Part shown: positions 1 through 6,776 of the stretch, piece after piece
How positions within the stretch are numbered: the first letter of the stretch is position 1
Layout of the letters: every line of letters begins with the position of its first letter
Origin: Caryophanales bacterium
GTDB lineage: Bacteria; Bacillota_I; Bacilli_A; RF39; UBA660
DNA length: 18,542 bases
Assembly: GCA_016291895.1 (NCBI GenBank)
Contig: JAEEZO010000057.1
Coordinates: 1-18,542 of the forward strand
Direction of reading: 5' to 3'
Notes under the pieces: model-generated
What the model saw: only the letters and a program-made list of their open reading frames with translations
Told to the model about the DNA's origin: nothing
The model's database searches: none
Made by a program: the position numbers and the translations under genes

Positions 1-282
1 ATTGGTAGTAAACATCCAAGTAGTGATATAATTTATGAAGTTAATTATGGTTATCTACCTAATACTTTATCTGATGATGGAGAAGAAATTGATTGTTATT
101 TATTAGGTATTGATAAAAAAGTTGATAGATATCATGGAGAGTGTATTGCTATTATTAAAAGACTTTATGATAATGATGATAAATTAATAATCGCACCAAT
201 TGGTGTTGATTATTCGGATGAAGCTATTGAAAAATTAATTGATTTTCAAGAAAAACATTTTAGTCATGTTATTATTAGATAG
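1..282 (+). CDS. Inorganic pyrophosphatase-like protein, 5' end cut by window
   Basis: The open frame from base 1 to the TAG at 280-282 gives the last 93 residues. The visible segments VNYGYLPNTLSDDGEEIDCY, then YLLGI and the stretch around DRYHGECIAIIKR, match the short pyrophosphatase-like proteins of Bacillota (family pattern VNYGY-P...DGEE-D-Y-LG). Such enzymes hydrolyse pyrophosphate to two phosphates in the cytoplasm with a divalent metal, and the acidic DDGEEID run fits metal and pyrophosphate binding. Only about 25-30 N-terminal residues should be missing, judged from the family's length of about 120. The next gene starts 13 bases after the stop, so the two are probably co-transcribed. 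Enzymatic activity is inferred from family resemblance; this short branch is less studied than the classical type I enzyme. Confidence 0.72.
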   Translation: MGSKHPSSDIIYEVNYGYLPNTLSDDGEEIDCYLLGIDKKVDRYHGECIAIIKRLYDNDDKLIIAPIGVDYSDEAIEKLIDFQEKHFSHVIIR

Positions 283-295
283 AGGGGGAGATATT

Positions 296-547
296 ATGTT
301 TAAAATTTATACAGTTTGTATTCCAAATAATGAAGCTTATCAAATATCGGCTAGTCCATATAATTTAGTAATTACTTTAGGTGGAAGCACATATTTAGAA
401 GAAGTTACAAGAGAAGAAATGGGATCATTTGTTTATTTTTTACTAAATGAAATTGATTATAAAGAATTAAAGAATTTTCAAGATAATATTGTATCTGTTG
501 GTGTTGATGAAATAGTTAAAAGAAATGGTAAAATATTAGTTAAGTAG
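296..547 (+). CDS. Small protein of unknown function (83 aa)
   Basis: I do not recognise this gene. The ATG at 296 is chosen over a longer in-frame start at 239 because a strong GGGGGAG site (284-290) lies 5 bases before it and the longer version would overlap the upstream gene. The 83-residue product begins MFKIYTVCIPNNEAYQIS. It has no signal peptide or membrane segment and alternates beta-like stretches (YNLVITLGG, DNIVSVGVDEIV) with one helix-like stretch, as in a small alpha/beta domain. It lies between the pyrophosphatase-like gene and a phosphoesterase, 7 bases before the latter, so it is likely part of that short operon. No function can be assigned. Confidence 0.7.
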   Translation: MFKIYTVCIPNNEAYQISASPYNLVITLGGSTYLEEVTREEMGSFVYFLLNEIDYKELKNFQDNIVSVGVDEIVKRNGKILVK

Positions 548-554
548 GTGATTT

Positions 555-1259
555 ATGAAACTTGCAGTTTTTTCTGATATTCATGGTAATTTTGAAGCAT
601 TAGAAAGTATATATAACGATATTAAAAAACAAAATATTAAAGAAATTATATATTTAGGAGATGCAATTGGTATTGGACCACAACCAATTAAATGTTTAGA
701 ATTTATAATGAATCATCCTGATATTACAATGATTTTAGGTAATCATGAAGAAAGACAAATGAAAGAAAGTGATGTTGATTTTTACAAAGAAGGTAATCGC
801 CATCATTTATGGGTTCATAAAAAGATAAAAGAAAAACATTTAGATTTTATTAATAAATTACCAATATATCTTGAAAAAGAATATGATGGTAAAAAGATTT
901 ATTTTAGTCATTTCTTTCTTAAAAGTATGAAACATAATAAATTATTTTATCCTGTGGATATTATGGAAGATAAAGATAAATTACAAGAAATAACTAAAAA
1001 ACTAAATTGTGATTTCTATTTTGTTGGTCATAATCATATTAATTTTGAATATCCAGATTTATCAATAGTTGATGTTGGTACTAGTGGTTGTGTATATGAT
1101 AATAAAACTAGTTACTATATTGTTAATATTCTTAAAGATATAACATATGAAAAAAGAATAATTGAATATGATCGAGAGAGTTTCCTCAAAAGTTTTATTG
1201 ATTTTGATAATGAACATAATCTATCTTATCGATTCTTTGGTGTAAAGTTAGACGTTTAA
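555..1259 (+). CDS. Calcineurin-like metallophosphoesterase, YfcE/MJ0936-type
   Basis: This is a cytoplasmic di-metal phosphoesterase of 234 residues. The metal-binding blocks occur in order: D-x-H at D8/H10 (FSDIHGN), G-D at D36 (YLGDAIG), G-N-H-E at N63/H64, a histidine in YFSHFF, and G-H-x-H at H159/H161 (FVGHNH). The N-terminal wording SDIHGNFEALE is typical of the small single-domain phosphodiesterases related to YfcE and MJ0936, some of which also resemble diadenosine tetraphosphatases. The true substrate cannot be read from sequence. The ATG at 555 follows a TAGGTGAT-type ribosome site 3-4 bases after the preceding stop region, so it is translated as the last gene of a three-gene unit. 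A hairpin terminator follows immediately. Confidence 0.85.
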   Translation: MKLAVFSDIHGNFEALESIYNDIKKQNIKEIIYLGDAIGIGPQPIKCLEFIMNHPDITMILGNHEERQMKESDVDFYKEGNRHHLWVHKKIKEKHLDFINKLPIYLEKEYDGKKIYFSHFFLKSMKHNKLFYPVDIMEDKDKLQEITKKLNCDFYFVGHNHINFEYPDLSIVDVGTSGCVYDNKTSYYIVNILKDITYEKRIIEYDRESFLKSFIDFDNEHNLSYRFFGVKLDV

Positions 1260-1265
1260 TAATGT

Positions 1266-1304
1266 AAAAAAAGGCTATCGTGTTTAATTACCGATAGTTT
1301 TTTT
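1266..1304 (+). terminator. Rho-independent terminator after the phosphoesterase gene
   Basis: The arms CTATCG (1275-1280) and CGATAG (1292-1297) pair across an 11-base loop. They are followed by seven T (1298-1304) and preceded by a run of A that can extend the stem. The hairpin starts 15 bases after the stop at 1259. Its 3' part overlaps the likely -35 to -10 spacer of the next promoter, so the transcription units abut. Confidence 0.8.
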
Positions 1305-1311
1305 GTATAAT
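1283..1311 (+). promoter_or_regulatory. Likely sigma-A promoter of toxin cassette A
   Basis: A perfect -10 hexamer TATAAT lies at 1306-1311. The best -35 candidate is TTTAAT at 1283-1288, 17 bases upstream and weak. The run TTTTGTATAATAATATTGG is repeated exactly before cassette B (around 8518-8536). The -10 position places the transcription start near 1318, so the first gene must start at ATG 1343 rather than at an upstream in-frame codon. Confidence 0.65.
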
Positions 1312-1328
1312 AATATTGGATTATTATA
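1306..1328. repeat. Perfect 9-bp inverted repeat over the cassette A promoter
   Basis: The arms TATAATAAT (1306-1314) and ATTATTATA (1320-1328) are exact reverse complements around a 5-base centre, ATTGG. The dyad covers the -10 box and the probable start of transcription, a typical repressor-operator position. The matching element before cassette B keeps the left arm and centre and 7 of 9 right-arm bases. In DNA this AT-rich a chance dyad is possible, so a regulatory role is inferred. Confidence 0.4.
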
Positions 1329-1342
1329 GAGTAGGTGATACT

Positions 1343-1681
1343 ATGCAATATCATGTTGATTTTACTAGTTTTGAAGAATATAAAGAAGAATTAACAAAGA
1401 AAATAGATTTATTTAGAAGTGAATTAGATAAAGTTTCTAATACACATCAAAAGTTAGAGTGGCAGGGGGATGCTTTTAATACTGCTACTAATATCTTCTA
1501 CAATAAAATGTATGATTTATATATTATTCCTCAAATACTTGAATTATATGTAAAATTTATTGATATGGCATTAGTTGATTATCGTGATGGAATGGAAGAA
1601 GTTAAAAAGAGCTTTGAAGAAATTCTTGAGAAAATAAGAGCTGCTAAAATGAAAAGGGGTGAAATAGTTGATGAGTTATAA
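1343..1681 (+). CDS. WXG100-like small secreted/partner protein, cassette A gene 1
   Basis: This 112-residue, almost wholly helical protein has a central W-x-G motif in the segment LEWQGDAFNTATNIFY. That is the hallmark of the WXG100 (ESAT-6/EsxA) superfamily, where W-x-G forms the turn between two helices. Such proteins are exported through, or escort effectors to, type VII secretion systems. Lengths near 100 residues are usual. The start at ATG 1343 (MQYHVDFTSFEEYKEE) sits 3 bases after a GTAGGTGATA ribosome site and downstream of the promoter -10. The stop overlaps the next start by 11 bases, indicating translational coupling. The equivalent cassette B gene also carries W-x-G (LWSGVARNTF). 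Whether it is exported itself or only escorts the toxin is not visible. Confidence 0.75.
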   Translation: MQYHVDFTSFEEYKEELTKKIDLFRSELDKVSNTHQKLEWQGDAFNTATNIFYNKMYDLYIIPQILELYVKFIDMALVDYRDGMEEVKKSFEEILEKIRAAKMKRGEIVDEL

Positions 1682-1970
1682 AGTTGTAGTTAATTCGGAA
1701 ACAATTGAAACCTTTTCCCAAAATTTAGAAGAAGAATCTAAAATTTTAGATGAAATGATAGACGATATGTTACTTTTATCTAGCGATTTAGAAAAAATTT
1801 ATAATACACCAACAGGAAAAATGATGAGAGAAAGTATAAGGGAATATTTAACTAATTCTAAAAATACTTGTAAATCTTTAGGTGATTATGGAACTACTTT
1901 AAAAAAACTAAATAGATTGTATGGCATTACAAATGATCAAATCTTGAAAGAGATAGGAGATGACAAGTAA
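1671..1970 (+). CDS. Small helical partner protein with a TPTG motif, cassette A gene 2
   Basis: This 99-residue helical protein has the general size and build of a WXG100 protein, but W-x-G is replaced by T-P-T-G in LEKIYNTPTGKMMRESIREY. The cassette B counterpart has the same block as EIYDTPSGVLFREKMIEYL, so Y-[ND]-T-P-[TS]-G is a conserved signature of this gene position. ATG 1671 is preferred over the adjacent in-frame TTG at 1668 because AAGGGGTGA (1654-1662) then has an 8-base spacing. It overlaps the preceding gene by 11 bases and ends in a TAATG junction with the next gene. It probably pairs with its neighbours as a heterodimer or escort for the toxin, by analogy with the small alpha-helical partners encoded beside LXG toxins; that role is inferred. 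Confidence 0.68.
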   Translation: MSYKVVVNSETIETFSQNLEEESKILDEMIDDMLLLSSDLEKIYNTPTGKMMRESIREYLTNSKNTCKSLGDYGTTLKKLNRLYGITNDQILKEIGDDK

Positions 1971-2326
1971 TGGCTTTTGTTAAAGATAAATTTAAAGATG
2001 AAGCAACTGATTATCAAGGTGGAATAATTAGTTTAAATAAAAGTTTAACATCTGTTACAACATCTCTTGAAAATGTTGATAAAATATTAGGACTTGACCC
2101 TGAAAATTCAAAGGATATATTAAGTTATAATGTTATTATTAGTAATCAAGAAATAAAAGATGAAATTAGGGAATTAACAATGGATTTAGATATTTATTCA
2201 AGTTTAGTTATGAATAAAGCTATTGAAATAGATAATATTAAAGAAGAAGAGGAACGTCAAAGATTAGCTCTATTAGCTAGTGAAGCTGATGAAAAATCAG
2301 ATTCAGATAAAGAAGGTGAAGTATGA
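1970..2326 (+). CDS. Small helical partner protein with charged tail, cassette A gene 3
   Basis: This 118-residue protein is predicted mostly helical and ends in a highly charged tail (EEEERQRLALLASEADE, then a Ser/Asp/Lys-rich end). It starts within a TAATG overlap with the preceding gene and has AGGAGA (1955-1960) upstream. Its stop overlaps the toxin start as ATGA, so the toxin is probably translated by coupling to it. The cassette B counterpart begins likewise with MA, has similar length and ends in a charged Glu/Gln/Lys helix, though identity between the two is low. By position it resembles the small targeting factors (Lap-type or DUF3130/TIGR04197-like proteins) encoded just upstream of LXG toxins in Bacillota. 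I could not confirm membership of that family from sequence alone. Confidence 0.62.
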   Translation: MAFVKDKFKDEATDYQGGIISLNKSLTSVTTSLENVDKILGLDPENSKDILSYNVIISNQEIKDEIRELTMDLDIYSSLVMNKAIEIDNIKEEEERQRLALLASEADEKSDSDKEGEV

Positions 2327-5300
2327 GTAATAATGGATTTACTGATGAGGCACTTTCTTGGCTAAATTTGTATGATATAAGTTACGAAAGAAAAAATGGT
2401 AAAATTTATATTTTTAGTGGAGAAAATGGGAACCTTTTAGCTGTTATCAATGCTTCTAAAAATATTGATGATGTAAATGAAATTTTAGATTCTATTGTAG
2501 ATAATAGAAGTGATAATCAAGGTATAAAAGTAGATAGAGATAATGCTGAAGAATTTGTAAATAAAATTGAAAAAGATACTAAACAAAATGTTGATAGTAT
2601 TACGTTTAATGAAGATTCTTATGATGTTAAATTAGAGCAAGATGAACTAACAGTATCTTATGGTGAGAATAAAGAATTGAATGCAGATGAAGTAATTAAC
2701 AAAGTTAATGAAGGAAAAACAACAGTTTTAGGAACGGATAAGTTAAATGAAGAGAATAAATCCGTAATTGATAATTATTTAAATCAAATTTTAGGTGAAA
2801 AAGGTAAAGGACAAGTTGTCCTAAATAAAGATGGCAAATATGAAGTTTATGTAAATGGAGAAAAGGTTTTAGAACTTGAAGAAGGAGTAACTTTATCAGA
2901 AGCTTTAGCAGAAATTAATAAAAAAGTTAATGATGGAAGTTTTTCATCTGATTCGGTTTTAAATAAGCAAAAAACCACATATAATTTACAACAACAAACA
3001 GGACAAAACTATAAAGTTCATATTAACGTAGATGATTTTAAAAGTGTAACGAAATTACATAATAAAGCTAAAGGGGATTTAAATGATGAATCAAGTTTAT
3101 ATAAAACAGATATGTTAACAGATGAATTGTTATCCTTTTATCAAGAAACTGTTGATATGAATAAAGATCCTAAAGATAGGTTACAAAAAACTAGCGAATT
3201 ATTGGATAATGTTACTTTAAATATAGAGTATTCCTTAAAAGCATATGAAAATATTGATCACAATTTAGGAATAGTTTTTAATTCGATTGTTGCTGATATT
3301 TTCAAAATAAACTCATATGATAAAAATACTGAAATTGAAGGCTATAGAAAAATGAGTTTTGCTGAAAGGAAAGCAGCTTTGGATAAGTTAACTAAGGATT
3401 ATGAAGATGCTTTAAAAGAGTTGAATGGTGAGCTAGATAAACTTTTTCCTAAATCTTATGGCAATAGAAATATTGATAATGTACCACCTGAAGCTTTTGC
3501 AATCCTTAACACTTTGATTGAATGTTGTGTTGGTAGTGAATATGAGGGTGATTCTAATTTCTTTAATCAAAGAATTGGTAGTGGTTCTTTTTCAGTAAGT
3601 TTACTAGCAAGATTTAACACTTTTAGCAAAGAAAATAATTTGTTTGAAAAATTAGATGATTATTTAATAGAAGGTAAAAGTTGGGTTGATTCTGGAATGT
3701 CATCATTAAATGAAACGATTCTTAAGAATTTAATGGAAAATGATCAATATACCAGAAAAGGTATTCTAAATGGTCATTTTGATAATTATAAGCCTAATGA
3801 TTATTTATTTAATGAATTTAATAATAATAATTTATTGAAAGAAAATGGAATATATTATATTGATGCTAATCCTAATGATGAGAGAATATACGGCAGTAAT
3901 ACCGATGGGGACATTAATGAATATAATTATTCAAATGGCCGATACTATTTTCCGAGTGATATTTCTTATCAATTATATTTATATGATAAAAATGTAGATA
4001 AAATATGCGAAACGGCTTTTTTAAATCGATTTTGTTATGAAAAAGCATTTGTATCTAAAGACTACAATTACAATGCTAATTATATTAAAGAATCAGAACT
4101 TAATGATTTATTTAAGTTTGATGATTTAAATAAAATAAATTTTGATAATCATGATAATAATATTAAGTTATTAAAAGAATCAATGAGTGATTGGTATAAA
4201 GAACAATATAGTCTTTATTCAAGAGTTAATCAAAAAACGAAAGAATATGATATACAAGGATTTGTTAATTCTAAATTGGAAGATTATAACTCATTAATGT
4301 CTGATATATCACTTGTAAGCGAAAGTTTATATAGATATAAGCAATATAGTTTATTATTACCATTCGAAGTTGAAATGGAAAACAAAGACTATTTAGATTT
4401 TCTTGTAAAAGATTATAGCAAATTTAAAGATAATAATATTACAAAAGATAATTATGGATATTTAACGCAAGAAGAAATTGCTTTATATGCATATTTAAAA
4501 TCCAAAGATGGTTCTAGAGCAGCTAGTTATATTAAAGCCTTACAAGATACTATTAACCAAAGAAAAGGTTATGAAGAAGCAGCTTTACGAATTTATAAAA
4601 TGAATAAAAACGGGGAAGATGTTATTGATTTATTAACAATGGGAAAATATGGATTTGCCGATGGTGTTGATAAATTTGGAAATGGTATTGCTGATTTCTT
4701 CAATGGTATTGCATCATTATTTATGGATAATGATTTTGGAAAAATAAGAACAAGTGATGATTATCGTGATATGTATATGTTATCTCTTTTAATGGAAGAC
4801 AATGTATATAATGATCAATTAAGTAAAACGTTTAGAGAGATGCTTCAATTTAATTACAAAGCAAATAATTCGATTGGTAATATGGCCATACCAACAATAG
4901 TATCATTTATACCTATTGTTAAAGTTATGAGTCCAATTTTATTAGGAGTATCAGCTGCTGGTAGTTCAATGAGAGAAGCTAAATTATCAGGTGCAGGGGA
5001 TGCTAGGGCTTTAATCTATGGTATTGTTAGTGGAGCGAGTGAAGTATTGCTTGAAAGACTAATGGGTGGTATCATGGGATTGAACGGAAAAACAGAAGCT
5101 GTTAATGGCGTTCTTGGTTTACTTTCATCGATGGCAGATGAAGCTAAAGAAGAATTCGTTCAAGCTTTCTTTGATGGAGCAATGCGAGCTATTATTTTAC
5201 AAGAGCCATTTGATTTATCAAGTGTTTCTCAAGAAGCAGTTGAATCCGCTTTAATGGCTTTATATACTGCTGGTGTAATGAATACTGTAACAACATGTGC

Positions 5301-6753
5301 TGTTAAAATAGCAGATGAAGTAATATATTGGAGTCCATCACAATTTAATAACTTTAGTGAGTTTTCAAATTATATAAACAATAAAGTCGCTAATAGACAA
5401 AACTTAGTTGATATATCTCCTGATGTTGCTGAAAAGATGGGAATAAAACTCAATGATGGTGAAACTTTAAAGTATAATCCAAATACTAATTCATACCAAA
5501 AAGTTGATAAAAACGGATATCGATTTAATATTCCAGATAGTATGATTAAATATTATGATGGTGATATTGCCTCTGATTATGCTTATGTTTATAAAATGCG
5601 ACAAAGAGGAATTATTGTTGAAACAGAAAATGGTAAAATTAAGTATGATAATCATGGGCATTATATTGTTCGAGCAAATAATGGACAACAAGTTTATATT
5701 CCGACAGAGTATATGAACAATATTGAAGGCTTTGTATATGATAGTAAAGGTAATTTAATTGAGTGTAATTTGGATGTGGATGGACAAAGAATTACCGTTC
5801 CTATATTTGATGATATATCTCAACTAGATGGATCAAAGAATCATGCCATGGAGGGTGTTGTTACAAAAGGTAGTGCTGATGGTGGCCATTCCATTGATGG
5901 TTTAATAGGAAGAAATAATGGTAATAATAGTGTTCGTATTACCGCTGTTGATACACCATCTTACAATGTTAGTAGAAATTCAAATGGAACTTATCAGTTA
6001 AGTGATAGCAGTGTGGTTACTGTTAATGGTGATGAAGTAACTAGAACATCAGCTCCATTTTCTCCTGATAGTTCAACTGATTTAATAGATAAGAAGACAA
6101 ATGTTAGAGCTACACAAGAAGTTGTATTCCCAGATGGCTCAAAAGTTTTAATTGATTCAAATGGAAATTATTATAAAGATGTAGGTAATAAACATTATCA
6201 AATGATGACGCCTACAGATGGAAAATATCAAATTAATAAATTATATTCTATAGAGGTTCATAAAGATGGTACGATTAGTGTAATCGAGACTTTACCTTCT
6301 CAATCAGCTCCAACGCCAACAGGAGATAAGATATATGTAAGTGGTGATGGTACAGTTGTTGGAATTAATTCTGAAAATGGTGATTCTATTAACATATATG
6401 ATAGAATAGTATATGACAACTCTGGAGATACTCCAATTGATAATAGAGCTGACTATGCAAATGATATTGGTGATAATAGTTGTATATATGTATGGTCTGA
6501 TACTAATCCACAAGGAAGAAGATTATCTCATTTAGCTACGGGATTCCCACCTTCTTGGGATTCAACTAAGATTAATGATGCAATGAGCCAAGTTATACAT
6601 TCAACTGTTCCAACAATTAATTCTAGTACAGGAAATTGTTTATATAGAGGAGTAGTTGATGGAATTGAAATCGAGGTTGTAGTTAGTAAAGATGCTGCTA
6701 CTGGAGAATATAAATATTTGATTACTGGCCATCCTATGAAGGCTGGTAAATAA
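2323..6753 (+). CDS. Large polymorphic toxin with EndoU-like RNase C-terminus, cassette A effector
   Basis: This 1476-residue protein has no signal peptide. In order: a 1-225 leader rich in beta and charged sequence; a helical block from about 230 (YKVHINVDDFKSV) alignable with residue 113 onward of the cassette B toxin; long helical middle; a conserved block at 713-748 (YLTQEEIALYAYL ... INQRKG); a Gly/Ala-rich hydrophobic region at about 852-960 ending in AKEEF; a pre-toxin beta segment near 1040-1075 (DGETLKY ... VDKNG); and the C-terminal toxin. The toxin shows EndoU landmarks: H1174 in HAMEGVV, H1189 in ADGGHSIDG, FPPSW at 1408-1412 and LITGHP at 1466-1471. About 200 beta-rich residues separate H1189 from FPPSW, unusually long for EndoU, and the usual final T-x-Y-P reads T-G-H-P. 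EndoU enzymes cut RNA to 2',3'-cyclic phosphate and 5'-OH ends. Export by a type VII system is inferred from neighbours. Confidence 0.72.
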   Translation: MSNNGFTDEALSWLNLYDISYERKNGKIYIFSGENGNLLAVINASKNIDDVNEILDSIVDNRSDNQGIKVDRDNAEEFVNKIEKDTKQNVDSITFNEDSYDVKLEQDELTVSYGENKELNADEVINKVNEGKTTVLGTDKLNEENKSVIDNYLNQILGEKGKGQVVLNKDGKYEVYVNGEKVLELEEGVTLSEALAEINKKVNDGSFSSDSVLNKQKTTYNLQQQTGQNYKVHINVDDFKSVTKLHNKAKGDLNDESSLYKTDMLTDELLSFYQETVDMNKDPKDRLQKTSELLDNVTLNIEYSLKAYENIDHNLGIVFNSIVADIFKINSYDKNTEIEGYRKMSFAERKAALDKLTKDYEDALKELNGELDKLFPKSYGNRNIDNVPPEAFAILNTLIECCVGSEYEGDSNFFNQRIGSGSFSVSLLARFNTFSKENNLFEKLDDYLIEGKSWVDSGMSSLNETILKNLMENDQYTRKGILNGHFDNYKPNDYLFNEFNNNNLLKENGIYYIDANPNDERIYGSNTDGDINEYNYSNGRYYFPSDISYQLYLYDKNVDKICETAFLNRFCYEKAFVSKDYNYNANYIKESELNDLFKFDDLNKINFDNHDNNIKLLKESMSDWYKEQYSLYSRVNQKTKEYDIQGFVNSKLEDYNSLMSDISLVSESLYRYKQYSLLLPFEVEMENKDYLDFLVKDYSKFKDNNITKDNYGYLTQEEIALYAYLKSKDGSRAASYIKALQDTINQRKGYEEAALRIYKMNKNGEDVIDLLTMGKYGFADGVDKFGNGIADFFNGIASLFMDNDFGKIRTSDDYRDMYMLSLLMEDNVYNDQLSKTFREMLQFNYKANNSIGNMAIPTIVSFIPIVKVMSPILLGVSAAGSSMREAKLSGAGDARALIYGIVSGASEVLLERLMGGIMGLNGKTEAVNGVLGLLSSMADEAKEEFVQAFFDGAMRAIILQEPFDLSSVSQEAVESALMALYTAGVMNTVTTCAVKIADEVIYWSPSQFNNFSEFSNYINNKVANRQNLVDISPDVAEKMGIKLNDGETLKYNPNTNSYQKVDKNGYRFNIPDSMIKYYDGDIASDYAYVYKMRQRGIIVETENGKIKYDNHGHYIVRANNGQQVYIPTEYMNNIEGFVYDSKGNLIECNLDVDGQRITVPIFDDISQLDGSKNHAMEGVVTKGSADGGHSIDGLIGRNNGNNSVRITAVDTPSYNVSRNSNGTYQLSDSSVVTVNGDEVTRTSAPFSPDSSTDLIDKKTNVRATQEVVFPDGSKVLIDSNGNYYKDVGNKHYQMMTPTDGKYQINKLYSIEVHKDGTISVIETLPSQSAPTPTGDKIYVSGDGTVVGINSENGDSINIYDRIVYDNSGDTPIDNRADYANDIGDNSCIYVWSDTNPQGRRLSHLATGFPPSWDSTKINDAMSQVIHSTVPTINSSTGNCLYRGVVDGIEIEVVVSKDAATGEYKYLITGHPMKAGK

Positions 6754-6760
6754 CAACTTT

Positions 6761-6768
6761 GAAAGGAG
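6761..6768 (+). promoter_or_regulatory. Ribosome binding site fixing the start of the RtcB fusion
   Basis: GAAAGGAG lies 8 bases before ATG 6777. The only longer in-frame alternative, TTG at 6759, would place this site inside the coding region. Alignment of the N-terminus with the cassette B immunity protein (both start M-Y) also supports ATG 6777. Confidence 0.75.
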
Positions 6769-6776
6769 AATTATAT

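Noticed and set aside
5491..5691. Minus-strand open frames inside the toxin genes (5491-5691, 6304-6513, 10694-10885, 10952-11242) and the polymerase gene (15274-15516)
   Set aside because: All lie opposite well-supported genes, have low-complexity Ile/Asn/His-rich products and no convincing ribosome sites; they are shadows.
6759..6776. Six-residue longer RtcB fusion starting at TTG 6759
   Set aside because: The ribosome site GAAAGGAG lies within this stretch and the homologous immunity protein aligns from ATG 6777.
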